A stretch of 64,000 bases of DNA from Chrysaora quinquecirrha (Eukaryota; Cnidaria; Scyphozoa; Semaeostomeae; Pelagiidae), in contig JACTAT010000052.1 of NCBI GenBank assembly GCA_014526335.1, forward strand, positions 1,875,001 through 1,939,000. Reading direction: 5' to 3'. Shown piece after piece: positions 32,679-44,039 of this stretch. The translations under genes were made by a program, and so were the position numbers. The notes beneath the pieces are model-generated. The model searched no databases and was not told the origin of the DNA. It was given only the letters and a program-made list of their open reading frames with translations. How positions within the stretch are numbered: position 1 is the first letter of the stretch; each line of letters opens with the position of its first letter.

Positions 32679-35600
32679 TTACAAATCAATTATAGCTTTT
32701 AAAACAAATCTGCCATCCTCAAATGTATTCACTCTCAAATCTTCTTTTGGCAAACAATAAAAACAGCCGGACGTTAGGAAGACAGACTCATCAGTACTGC
32801 AACCAATGACAACAGGGGCTGGTATTTCTGAATTTTTAACGCCAATGATCCGGACACAGACGCAGTTAGAGGGGACAAGACTACCATGGACTATTCAGCG
32901 TTCAGGTTCGGTTATTCCCACAGCTAGAGCCTCATTGTTTATGACGTAAGAAACAGCTACGAAAAAATTTATTATTAGTTGTTTATAAATGATATAATTA
33001 TAAATGATAGATTTATAAACCATAGCTATATTGTGAATTATTTCAACAAGAAAAAAGTTTCAAACCAGGCACAAACTGAGAGTCACATATAGAGGATTAT
33101 CAAATGTAGTCATTATTCCATTATTGTTCGTGCTGGAATAAGTATTAAAACCTACTTGAAGATATTGATTCATTCGAAGCACCTATAACAGAGAATAGTT
33201 TCATGTTATTTAATGTGTACTATTGGGTTTTCCGCTGTCAATATGTTTTGTGTTACAATTAATGCTCTGTTCTGTTTATGAGAATTATGCATATGTAGAT
33301 ATGTTCTTTTACATTAAAGTTCCGAATACACAGTGTGATCTATGCTATATTAAAACGAGGAAGTTTTATGAGCAAATTAGACAGCAAAATAAGCTACAAT
33401 ATTAATTTGAAATAATATCCTTTATTATTCTGAGGTATAGTAAATTTTTAGCTCTAAATTGTATCGTGACAATGTTTTTATTTGCAACTACCTTTTCACT
33501 GGAATAACACAATAAAATAACTTACATTGACGAGGTTGTGCAGCGTTTTCCATTCCAGTTGCTGAAAATATAAGAGAAAGAGGGAATCAAACTATATTCA
33601 GTTGAAACATGACTATCACCTTTCAAAACAAGGCCTTTTTTACGTATGCAGAAATCGTGGCACATATTTTAATAACGCAATAAAAATAACTTAGCTACAT
33701 TGATGAGGTTGTGAAGCATTTTCCATTCCAGTTGCTGAACATATACAAGAAAGAGGGAATGAAACTATATTCAGTTAAAACATGGCTCTCTTTCACCTTT
33801 CCAAACAAGGCGTACAGAAATTGTGGCATACATTTGAATAACTCTATAAAAATAACTTACATTGAGGAGGTTGTGTGGCGTTTTCCATTCCAGATGCTAA
33901 AAAAAAAGAGAGAAGAGGGAATCAAACAATATTCATTTGAAACATGGCTCTCTTTCAGCTCTCCAAACAAGGCGTACAGACATCCTGGCATACATTTGAA
34001 TAACGCAATAAAAATAACTTACATTGACCAGGTTGTGTGGCGTTTTCCATTCCAGATGCTAATAATAAATGAGAGAAAAGGCAATCAAACTATATTGATT
34101 ATATATAAGGCTCTCTTTTACCTTTCCAAACAAGGCTTGTTTTACGTACAGAAATTGTGGCACATATCTCAATAACACCATAAAAATAACTGACATTGAC
34201 GAGGTTGTGCGGCGTTTTCCATTCCAGTTGCTGAAAATATAAGAGAAAGAGGGAATCAAACTATATTCAGTTGAATTATGACTATCCTCTTTCAAAACAA
34301 GGCCTTTTTTACGTATACAGAAATCGTGGCACATATTTCAATAACGCAATAAAAATAACTTAGCTACATTGACGAGGTTGTGAAGCATTTTCCATTCCAT
34401 TCCAGATAAATGAGAGAAAAGGGAATCAAACAATATTAATTTGAAACATGGCTCTCTTTCACCTTTCCAAACAAGGCGTACAGACATCCTGGCATACATT
34501 TGAATAACTCAATAAAATAACTTACATTGAGGAGGTTGTGTGGCGTTTTCCATTCCAGATGCTGAAAATAAATGAGAGAAAAGGGAATCAAACAATATTC
34601 ATTTGAAACATGGCTCTCTTTCACCTTTCCAAACAAGGCGTACAGACATCCTGGCATACATTTGAATAAGGCAATAAAAATAACTTACATTGAGGAGGTT
34701 GTGTGGCGTTTTCCATTCCAGATGCTAAAATAAATGAGAGAAAAGGAATCAAACTATATTGATTTTAAATAAGGTTCTCTTTGCGCTTTCAACATAAGTC
34801 TTCTTGAAACAGTTACATAAAGCATGCCACTCAACTGAATAAAGAAACAAAAACAACTTGCATTGAGGTTTTTAAATTTCTAGAACTTATGAGGAAAGAG
34901 GAATATAAATTTATGACAAAAAGTAATGAAAAGGAATAAATGAGCAGTAATTGTAGCATCTAAGATATAGGGGGGGGGGCTAAGAGTAAGATGAATGTAA
35001 CTTTCCGTATATTCCAAGGATTTGTTCAAACAATCTTGTTAGATAAAAGGAGCTGTTGATTTATTTAATACTTTAATTTTTAGTCGGAAATCATATTGAT
35101 TCCTACATCCTGGTCTTTGCTGTTTGCAATGCTGTATTCAAAGAAATGCAAAAATTAATTTAGATTGCCTTTTCTCTTTGATAAAATGAATTGTTTGAAA
35201 AGCTTTCTGACATAAATACCAGATTCCTCCTCCAAAAATGCCTCTCCTAAGCTGCCTGGTGGACTATAAGACCACAAAGAGCCCCTTTCTTCATTGTGAT
35301 GAAAGCCCAACACAACAACGTCACAATCTTTTGTAAAAATAATTTCAGCCTTCAAGACGAAATGAGATGCGATTAGACTAAAATATTAAGACTACCCATA
35401 TCAAAGTGTCTGTGGTTAAATAATAAATTCTTTTGGGTCCTGGTTTTTTTTAGCAAGATTTTAGTGCATTTGTAGGTTTTTTCTTTGACATGACATGACA
35501 ATTTGGTTTTCGACAAAAGCTTTTTGTGTTTTTGTAACTTCAGCGAATGAGGTCTCTATGATGTATCAAATTAGGGCAATTTACTACAGCTACTACTACA

Positions 35601-36449
35601 AATCCAAATCTCACTTCACTTTTCAGATTCCACTTTGTTGGTAATTTTTGTCAGCAACACACTTTTTGGGGCATCCATTACGTTTTCTTAAAATGGGGTT
35701 GTGTCGTTAGTCGCTGCTGTGATCTTTAAAAATCTCAGTTTCCAAGCTTAGGGGTAAGTGCTGTCAAAATAGGAAACCTGGCAGGAAATTTCAAGTGTGA
35801 GCCATTGTGCAGAGACTTGGATTAGGAAATTGCAAAATGTTTAGATCCGCTGAATAATAAATAAACAATACAAAGTTGCTCTTGCACACACAAGAGTTGA
35901 CTATCATATGCCATCCTCTGGATACTGAACACAGATTTTTGTTGGGGAATAGATCTTTGTTCATCATGACTTTTTCTGTTCTATGAAGATCAACTGCTTG
36001 AATTTGATGAATAAAATAGCATACCCGATGCTTAAGTGCTTTCTTCAGATGGTGAAATGGTGTATTTTCATATCGTTTTGCCAGTTCTTTGATATCACCT
36101 GCATCGACCTTTCGCTTTTAAAAACTTACACTGCAGTTTCTACATTTCTTTAGGCTGAAAGGCATCATTTGTTGGCAATTGGTGCATTTTCTGAGTGCCT
36201 TTCAAACAACAAAATGAATAATGACTAATGACTGAATATTTATAAAATCAGTGAGTAACACAAGTGTTACGCATTAGGCTAGCAAAGGGGCCTAAGGCTA
36301 AAGGCCATCGAGCTTGCATCAGGCGAAAAAATGGTTGGCCTACCCTAGCAATTAAGGTATAATTATACTAGCAGCAGGCCTAGGCCTATACCCATCATCC
36401 GAATGAACGAATAATAAACATTACCTAAGGCTATACGTACCTCAGCCAT
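32679..36449 (-). pseudogene. Unrecognised zinc-ribbon gene with tandem mini-exons, two in-frame stops
   Basis: The minus-strand exons are: 36441-36449 (ATG-Ala-Glu, donor GTACGT); 36025-36198 (58 codons, phase 0); 35220-35349 (about 43 codons, leaves 1 base; weak GTATTT donor); an array of 36-nt exons between 34724 and 33526; and a last exon at 32679-32956 ending in TAA. Exon 2 encodes a Cys4 knuckle, K-C-T-N-C-Q-Q-M-M-P-F-S-L-K-K-C-R-N-C. Each mini-exon adds a 12-residue unit of type S-S/T-G-M-E-N-A-x-Q-P-x-Q and keeps phase. The last exon takes the same phase and reads V-S-Y-V-I-N-N-E-A-L-A-V-G-I and later V-N-T-F-E-D-G-R-F-V-L-K. In-frame stops are a TAA in exon 2 (after the knuckle) and a TGA at 32895-32897. 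It may be a decayed or multicopy gene, or a real gene with errors. I do not recognise the family. Confidence 0.6.
33521..34870 (-). repeat. Tandem array of ~158-173-bp units, each carrying a 36-nt mini-exon
   Basis: Nine units. Those with acceptor plus donor are 34689-34724, 34526-34561, 34195-34230, 34023-34058, 33861-33896, 33699-33734 and 33526-33561. The unit near 34368 has lost its acceptor, and the one near 34862 is truncated (with a GC donor). The donors are mostly GTAAGT, with one GTAGCT and one GTCAGT. Four consecutive units (33526-34058) match the next four (34195-34724) in order, so a block of about 665 bp was itself duplicated. The base changes between units fit one frame best (AAC/AAT and GCC/GCT silent). 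Confidence 0.85.
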
Positions 36450-37006
36450 TTATTCAGTGATGTGATGCTTGACTACCAATTGAAATTAAACAGCAATAAC
36501 GATGCCAAAAAGAAAATAATCACACGGATATAAATGAACTAATAAGAACGATTGATCACTGATCACTTGATCATTGACACTATACAATTTAATGCCTTCC
36601 CTCCCTCTTCGATAGCGAACACCTTGGATTCCCTGTACATATTCAATTCAATACCATACATGGCTAAAACGTATCATGTGTTCATTTTAAGGCAAAAGTT
36701 GAGACGGATTATTCCTTCGTTTTAAACTCGAGGATAACCTGAAAAGTTAAAAGCACCTGAAACCACCTGAAATCACCTGAAATCACCTCTAAATCACCTA
36801 AAATCACCTGTAAATCACCTGAAATGAGCCGATATATCCCCTGCGACTTCTCGCATTCCTATATTCCCAATTCATTAACAGAATAACACCTTTCAGTTTT
36901 TGGTCTAAACACGTTTGATTGCTTTATCCTAGTCTTTGTTTGGACACATGCACACATTGTCTTTGTTTAATCGTAGAAGCAAAGCATAATAAACTCTAGT
37001 CTTTGG

Positions 37007-39205
37007 CTTAATAATTATAATAATAATAAATAAATAATAGATAATAATAATAAATTATTTGTTTCAGGTTGGCGTAGCTGATAGCACTAGGCTAATTAAA
37101 GCCAACCATAATTAGTAACAGCATGAGTAATAAAAGCAAAACACAATTTAAGTTTAAAAACCTATTCTAAATATACCTTAAATTTACCATATAAGTTTTA
37201 CATAATCTACAGTTGCACTTCAGATTCAAAAATTTGATGTCGTTTTTAAAATGTTTTACGAAATGGGACTCCTTTAAATGCAATGGTAAGTTTTTTTCAA
37301 AGATTTTGTCCTAAAAAGCTTATATTTTCTAATCCATAGGCTGTAGTCCTAGGTTTAGGCACATATATGTTGTTCGTAACCCTTAAGTTATAATTTATCT
37401 TTCTCTCTACAAAAATTTCTTTCATAAAAGAGGGATTTAAATTCATCTTTGTTCTGTAAATTTTGGTAACGAGCAACTGCAGATTTCGTTGATGAATGGA
37501 GACTGATTTATCTGTAATTAGCAGTTCTTCAAAACTGGAGGTCTGATCTTGATACGCTAAACGTAGTGCCCTGTTGTGGATTTGGTTAATTTTTGCATTG
37601 ATATGTGTGTCATGAAACATCCATACCAACGGACAGTAGCTAAACTGAGACATTATAAAGGCTCTCATTACCATTCTAGTTTTTTCTTTCGGCATATACG
37701 TTGAGGCTCTTGCAAGATCATGTAGCTTCTGGCTTGCCTTCCTACAGACCATATTTGAATGTTGCTTAAAATTTAGCTTTTGTTCAATCACGACACCTAA
37801 CAATTTTTTTTTTATTGCTCTCTTCAATCACAGAGGGACCTATATTTATTGAAATTTCTCGATCCTTTTCACCGAATACTAAGAGGTGGCATTTTTCTTC
37901 ATTTAATTTCATAAAATTTTCTGCAAACCAATTGATTAGTTCAGCAGCATCATTTTCAAGCCTTATTGTAACCTCCTGTAATTCTTGATGAGAGCAGTAA
38001 ATTGTCGTATCATCTGCATAATTACAGATTTCAGTCTCATTGAACAAAAGAAAAATATCATTAATAAATATATTAAACAAGAGTGGCCCTAGAACTGATC
38101 CTTGAGGGACACCTAATTTCATTTCTTTCCAAGAGCTGAATGAGCCATTTACTTTCACTCGTTGCCTTCTACCTTTTAGATAGCTATGCATCATTCGTAT
38201 GGAACTTGTGCTAAAGCCGTATGCCTCTAATAGCAAGCAAAAGTTCGTGGTTGAGACAGTCAAAGGCCTTGGATAAATCCATTAACACTGCTAGGTATTG
38301 TACCCCTGTCGATAGCCACAGATTTTAGGTGAGAGAAACTTGTTCACAATAGGTAACATTTGATTAGCCAAAAGTCTCTCAAAAACTTTGGAGACTGACA
38401 GTAATACTGTTATTGGTCTATAGTTTTTCTTCTGAAATGAGTCACTATTTTTGAAAAGGGCGCTAACATCACCGTCTTTCATTTCATCGGGGAAAGAGTT
38501 TCTGTCCACACTTTTATCGAAAAGGTCTAGCAGATAAGAGGCAACAATGTCAACATTATCTTTAATAACCTTAGCGGGTATACTACTGATAGGTGAAGCC
38601 TTCTTAGTATCGAGGCTATCAACTTGCCCAAGAACCTCTACAATAGAGGCCCTTTTGAAGTCGAAAGCCTCTATATTTTCATTATGGTTTTTTATCAATA
38701 TTACTCTAGGATGAGAGCTGTATTTTTCAATTGCAGCAGTAACTGGATGTAAAATCTCATTGCCAGTTGATTCAGTTTCATTATTGTCTGCAATAATCAA
38801 GGATTTTGTAATGTTAGCCAAATGGTCATTCAATATTGTTGCAGCAACATGGTCTTCCGAAGCATTCTTATTGTTTTCCATTAGAACAATTGTTGAAGAA
38901 GTTTTAACCTTGTCTTTGAAAAGGGGTTTTACTGATCTCCAAAATTTCCTATTATCTGTCAGGTTCTTAATGTCAAGATCCTTATAGTAACCCTTTTTAG
39001 CTTGTCGCAAAATTTTGACACATTTATTTCTTTGTTTTTTAAAGGCTTTCAAATTTTCAACAGTACGATATTTGCAGTATATATTTCTGAGTCGGGATCT
39101 ATTCATGATCGCTCTCCTGAGTGCTTTGGTCATAGATGGGCCATCATTCGCTCTAACTGTTTTTTTCTTTATTGGTGCATTGGTGCACTCGTTCCTGCTC
39201 TGCTA
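37007..39205 (-). mobile_element. 5'-truncated CR1/L2-like LINE inside the TIR element
   Basis: Minus-strand reverse transcriptase pieces lie at 38291-39133, 37784-38263 and 37297-37827. They show N-Y-R-P-I-T-V-L-L-S-V-S-K, G-V-P-Q-G-S-V-L-G-P-L-L-F-N, the catalytic Y-A-D-D (in C-N-Y-A-D-D-T-T-I-Y-C) and a C-terminal C-P-L-V-W-M-F. The endonuclease is absent, and similarity starts just before RT, as for 5' truncation during insertion. A (TAA)n/(TTA)n tail at about 37007-37063 marks the 3' end. Two frame breaks make it inactive. Confidence 0.85.
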
Positions 39206-39428
39206 AGATGTACATTACCGTTCACAATGATTCTTTCAGGATCAATATGGTTAGGCATTGCATAAGATTTGTGGATGAGCTCTTCTCTCAAATCTTCTCC
39301 AGATTTATTTTGTTTTTCTTTGATATCTTGTGTTTTCTTTCTCATAATTCCCAGTTCTTCTTTCAAAATCCCCATTTATCATGCATAAACTTTTTAAAAT
39401 CCGAAATATCTTTGCAAGTGTTTTGCTC

Positions 39429-39683
39429 TTAAATTTCGATTTCCCCTAAGATTGACTGCTTCAGTGCTCCAAAGAAATTTGCCATGTTATAATATGATTC
39501 GCCTTTGGCGGTGCCGCGGTTCTCGATTAGGCCCTTTGACTCCATTGCTTCGAACACTACATTAAATTCTTCCAGGGAGCATGAATTTGCTTTAAAAACC
39601 ACATCAAATATAGCATCATGGCATGGTCGTTTCTTTTGGTTTCGTATTTCTACAATTGCGTCAAGTATTTTTTGTTCGTTCAT
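39429..39683 (-). CDS. Small helical, winged-helix-like ORF in TIR element
   Basis: An 84-residue frame starting M-N-E-Q-K-I-L-D-A-I-V-E-I-R-N and ending G-E-I-E-I. The pattern helix-helix-E-F-N-V-V-F-E-A-M-E-S-K-G-L-I-E followed by a basic turn resembles a winged helix; this is inference from pattern only. A second short frame (39169-39375) with a coiled-coil pattern could be its next exon. It is probably the element's own gene and not a host gene. Confidence 0.4.
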   Translation of the reverse strand: MNEQKILDAIVEIRNQKKRPCHDAIFDVVFKANSCSLEEFNVVFEAMESKGLIENRGTAKGESYYNMANFFGALKQSILGEIEI

Positions 39684-40282
39684 ATTTGTGGAATGGAAGA
39701 GCAACAGGAAACACGTCCTCACGCCAGGCAGGCAACGTTGCTTGGTCTTTCTTTCTGCATTCCCTTTGGCAGCAATCTCGTACATCTTTTTGAAGAGTGA
39801 AAAAGCCCAAGGGACAGTTCACTGCAGTAATCAGCTTTTATTCAACTAGTTTGTTCAAAGGGGCTTTCACTCTTTGGACTCTCATGCACCCCTAGGTGGA
39901 AGAAATCTTTAAAATATCCTTTTGTTTCAAGAGGAATCTCGTATGCCGTGAAATGCTCCTCTTATTGACATTATTGTATTACCTCTTCCGTTTTAAATGA
40001 AAATAGTGATAAAATTTTTCCATAATGATAAACCATTAAAGACAGTCCCCCACACTGACGTTGACGAGTCTATTTTCCTATCCTCTATAATTTACAAATA
40101 AAAAACAATGCAACTGAAGCACAAAGGCATTAATGAAATGGGAATATAGAAATTCAAGAACTCGCAGGGGACCTATCAGCTGATTTCATGCGATTCTAGG
40201 TGATTCACAGGTGATTTCAGGTGATCTACAGGTGATTTCATGTGATTTACAGGTGATTTCAGGTGGTTTTAGGTGATTTCAG

Positions 40283-41129
40283 GTGGTTTTAACTTTTATA
40301 ACATACGAGAGCGTTTGTTATAAAAGTGGACGCTTAATTCAATATGAATTTTTTAATAAATTTACGGCACAGCAAAATTGTACAGCCATAGAATCATTTC
40401 AGATCCTTCCTGATGATATGAGATTGTATTTAAATGAACACAGTTCTGTCAATTCCATTTCAGAAGATTTTAGTGAAAATGAAGATCAACTTATATCTTA
40501 AATAAAAAGGTTAAGAGCACAAGAGTTAGTTTCATCATCTGTCTTTGAAGCAAACAATTCATTTGAAAAACCAAGGACAAATTGAAAGGCTTCAGGGTGA
40601 TTTTGTTTTTGAAGAAGAAGTACTCCTTCCTCCAATGAGGAGATATGAATATATGACTGATGATTTTTACGAACATCTTAGGGACCATTTTGAAGATTTA
40701 TTTGGAGAAAGACTAAAAAATCTCTCTCAACAGTTCACAAAATATGCTCACTGCATTGTGAATGGCATCTCTTTGAGCTCAGAAATGAACCGTTCCCAAC
40801 ATTCAGGCTATGCAACGGCTTACTGGGCCATCAATGAGGGTGAAAAGCCACAGCCATATCACTGCAAAATCCAGTTTTTCTTTGTGGTCCACCTGGTGGT
40901 GACATCAAATGAGGACAATTTTGCCAAGAAAAGGGAAATTCCACTTGTGTATGTCAATTGGTTAAGACCATCAACAACCAGGGCTGTGACAGAGAGAAAG
41001 ATAGGACTGCAGAGTATTACCAAAGGATTTTATGCTGGTGACAATTTCATTTGTGTCCATAGACTGGTGCAAAGAATTGTCTACCTTGATGTTGGACATT
41101 TGAGACTTGTAGCTGAGTTACCATGTTAA
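40283..41129 (+). pseudogene. Transposase-like C-terminal region, frame-broken
   Basis: Two overlapping frames (40283-40501, then 40545-41129) read a continuous-looking protein after a slip near 40502-40560. The second holds F-E-E-E-V-L-L-P-P, A-Y-W-A-I-N-E-G-E-K-P, I-Q-F-F-F-V-V-H and P-L-V-Y-V-N-W-L-R-P. The order 'basic segment, F-F-F-x-H, acidic, V-x-W' resembles C-terminal regions of KDZ- or CACTA-type transposases as I remember them. Weak identification. Confidence 0.4.
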
Positions 41130-41339
41130 TGATTGTAACAATGTTGATATACATATAATATAACAGTTAACCTTTTAGTTATTTTTGTTTATATTGTTTT
41201 ATGTTATTTTTTTATATTATTTATATATAAACATGACAGATTGATTTCTGGATTTGATTTCTAACATAAATCTATAATGTGACTGATCTAAACCAATAAG
41301 GTTGTAGCAGATCTCATTTAAAGATGCAGTTAGCCAATT

Positions 41340-41770
41340 GATTGCACTTGGTAATTTCATGCCCGTAGGATTTCACCTCATTAGATTTAACGCATATTGA
41401 ATATCACATTATGTTTGATTATTTGTTGCATTTCACTTCTATGGTATGTCACTGACTGCATCATTTCACAGTGTGATTGATTGCACTTGGTAATTTCATG
41501 GGCGTAGGATTTCACATCATTAGATTTTACGCAAATTGAATATCACAATATGTTTGATTACTTGTGGTATTTCACGACAGTGTTATTTTTGCCACTGTTG
41601 TTTTTCACAAGGCTATAGAATTCATTAGGATATTTCACTGTTGTGGTATTTTACTAAGGTTGTTATTACACAGTGAAGTAGGATTTCACTGGGGTATTTC
41701 ACAGTGATCGTAATTTTAGAAACGTAGCCTTACACAGTGATGTGGGACTTCACAGGACATTTCATTAGAC
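41340..41770 (+). repeat. 138-bp direct repeat and ATTTCAC-rich spacer
   Basis: gattgcacttggtaatttcatg at about 41339 recurs at about 41477 with about 90 bp of similarity. The motif atttcac(ag/tg)tg recurs irregularly up to 41770. Confidence 0.65.
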
Positions 41771-41846
41771 GTGGCATTTCATGCGTGGGTTATTCCACTA
41801 CATTTTACCCTGTGTGCGGAAACATTGTGCTGTTTTACATCTTTAG

Positions 41847-43181
41847 TACAAAAACAAGATGGACGCCAGAGGAAAAAGAAGAAGAAACCTGATAAAAAGA
41901 CATTTGAAGATGCGATGCAAGATATTGATTCCTGGACTAAATCACTGGAAACAACAAAGAAATCAAATTCTCGTACTGGCAGTAGTGACGAGCCTAGAAG
42001 TAAGAAACCTATTTTCCTGGAATTTAATAAAAAGGATATTGAAACTGGAAATTACAAATGGAAGAATCCAGGAAAAGTTTATAAACGATGTAAAATCCAA
42101 GTAAATGAGGCAGCTTCTGCAGGTAAATGCAACATTTATGTAGCTATAGTAGGTATCATGAATTGATAATTCTCTCTCCTTCAGCTGCACCACGTTAGGA
42201 TTGAATAGAATAGCATAGAATAGAAAAGAATAGGAAAGAATAGAATAAAGTAATGTACGATAGAATAGAATAAGGAAATCGTGTTAAGGATCTTTGAAAG
42301 TCTGTGCCTAAAGGTTTGTTTTTTTTAGGATTTCAAAGTAGAATTTTTAGGAGTTGTTTGGAAGCTGCTTTTTCTAGCAAAAATCCCCATCAGCCAGATG
42401 GTAGCCCCAGTAGCTTGTTTGATCTTCATTAATTTTAAGATTATCAAGCTATTGTATGTTGTGGAATAGGTCACCAAGAGAAGGTCTTACACCCATACCT
42501 ACCTATTAGTCAGGTGTGTACCAGCAATTTACTTATACATCAACTTACTTATAAATGAATATCTCTTGCTTTACAGATGTAAAAGATGTGCAAAATAACA
42601 ATTTGAATTCACAAACTTCTTCATTTGAACCTGAGCAAAAAGTTTTGATTGAAAATGAAGATGCTGCCAATATATGTAAGCTTTTCTCATCTATTCTTTT
42701 TCTTCAAACTGACCTATGATAGAAATCATAGGGTCTATAAGCATTATTGCACCAGAAGGGTTGCAGATGAATTTTATAGTGTTGCTTTACCTTACTATGG
42801 CTGAAACATGGTCGAAAAGACTGCAGGAAGCTATTGAGGAACTGTGTCAACTGGAAACAGAATTCCCTACAGTGAAAAAGGATAATAATTGGAAGGCAAG
42901 AAAGCGAGCTCTGGATGAGAACTGGGCTTCAATAAGGCAGAGCCTTTTTCATCATTGTCTTGTGAGAAATTGTATCCCAGAAAGCGCAGCTGTTTGTGGA
43001 ATTTGCCAAACAGAGAAAGCTAGCATCAGGTGCATTTCATGCCTAAAATTTCTGTGCAGCAATTGTGATACCGAGATCCATAAAAAACTGTCATTTCATG
43101 GCAGAGAATGTTGGGTTGATGGATTTTATACTTGGTTAGGAAATAGATGTGGCATTTTAGAAAACAAAAGATGTGAAGTTG
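41847..43181 (+). CDS. Exons of a zinc-cluster, possibly KDZ transposase-like, protein
   Basis: Exons 41847-42122, 42577-42675 and 42780-43181 have AG acceptors and GT donors (GTAAAT, GTAAGC, GTGAGA), and all join in the same phase. Exon 1 is Lys-rich with Y-K-W-K-N-P-G-K-V-Y-K-R-C. Exon 3 has an N-terminal W-S-K-R-L-Q-E-A-I-E-E-L helix, then a Cys/His cluster C-G-I-C...C-I-S-C...C-S-N-C...H-K-K...F-H-G-R-E-C-W. B-box-like clusters of this layout occur at the N-termini of KDZ (Kyakuja-Dileera-Zisupton) transposases. The next acceptor (43328) gives an immediate stop, so the gene is incomplete or decayed. Confidence 0.5.
42190..42275. repeat. (AATAG)n microsatellite
   Basis: Repeats of aatag/aaaag (tagaatagaatagcatagaa and similar) in the intron between the first two zinc-cluster exons. 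Confidence 0.85.
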
Positions 43182-43779
43182 GTGAGATTTTCATTACCTT
43201 TTTCTTGCAATTTGTCCATTTCAACTTTTTTTTTCAAGTGAGAATATAAAATTTCTATTTTATCATGATCATGTTTTTCTATCATTGTAAGTTAATCTTC
43301 TTAAATCTGCTTTCTTACTCTTTTCTAGTTTGACCGCTACCTGTTTTCCCTCCTCCTTGTCCAGAAATTTTATGAAGGTCTTCAATTTTCAGCTCAATGC
43401 ACAAGCAAAATAGTTACTATCATAACAACAAAAGGTTTGCTATGCTAAGTGCATTTCACTTTGATTGATTTACTGAGATGTGTTGTATTGTAGCAATTTA
43501 GCACTGTTGGGTGATTGTGCAGGGTAAGGCAAAGGTTTAGAGGATGCTATGGCAATATATTGAATTTTGGGTTTTGAATTTAAAGAGAAGTTTGTTGCAC
43601 AGTCAGCTGTAGTGAGATGAGATTTTTGTGTATTGTCAATCCATATACTAAACTAAAATATGATAACACACAAACATATAAAACTGTCCAATTAGGTAAT
43701 AACATATAAAAGGAAAAGACCACTTAGCTTACTGCTTGCTTTCAGCTAGAGAGCTTCTTGCGGCGAAGAGTTGAATGAA
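43182..43779. other. Spacer between transposon fragments
   Basis: An acceptor-like tttctag at 43322-43328 precedes a short frame (L-F-S-L-L-L-V-Q-K-F-Y-E-G-L) that could be another decayed exon. Nothing else could be supported. Confidence 0.3.
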
Positions 43780-43976
43780 TACAGTAAGGCAGAAACACCG
43801 TGGCGCAAGACACAAAAGACAACTATGTTTTTTTAGTTTGCTAATATTTCGCCCTGCCAAGCAGGGCTTCTTCAGAGTGTCTTTAGAAGCCCTGCTTGGC
43901 AGGGCGAAATATTAGCAAACTAAAAAAACATAGTTGTCTTTTGTGTCTTGCACTGCGGTGTTTCTGCCTTACTGTA
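43780..43976. mobile_element. Near-perfect foldback element
   Basis: Arms of about 90 bp: tacagtaaggcagaaacacc at the left and its complement at the right. The core ccctgccaagcagggcttct is inverted around a centre of about 15 nt. Only a few mismatches lie near cgtggcgc/gcactgcg. A young MITE-like hairpin. Confidence 0.9.
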
Positions 43977-44039
43977 ATTAGGTAATGTCATGTCTAATTA
44001 GGTAATGTCCTGCATGTAATGTCATGCTTTTTAATTTGC

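Larger units (their letters stand above)
36738..40299. mobile_element. Large TIR element with AGGTGATTT subterminal repeats
   Basis: The left arm 36738-36885 (gttaaaagcacctgaaaccac..., many cacctgaaat repeats, then cccctgcgacttctcgcattcctatattccca) returns as its reverse complement at 40123-40299. The arms are about 150-175 bp and made largely of 10-14-bp repeats. The interior has a minus-strand frame (39429-39683) and an inserted LINE (about 37007-39205). The transposase type is not identifiable. Confidence 0.75.

Noticed and set aside
32895..32897. TGA as selenocysteine
   Set aside because: No Sec-family similarity and no SECIS-like element recognised. A CGA-to-TGA change is simpler.
33521..34870. 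CRISPR-like array
   Set aside because: Units of about 165 bp without unique spacers, carrying splice sites, in a eukaryote. It is a tandem exon duplication.
35840..35990. Extra exon (V-D-L-H-R-T-E-K-V-M-M) of the mini-exon gene
   Set aside because: Open frame with an AG in front, but no donor in phase. The neighbouring exons already join in phase 0 without it.
36117..36129. A 12-nt intron (GTAAG...AAAAG) in the zinc-knuckle exon
   Set aside because: Too short to splice in an animal. Reading straight through with one nonsense codon explains the sequence better.
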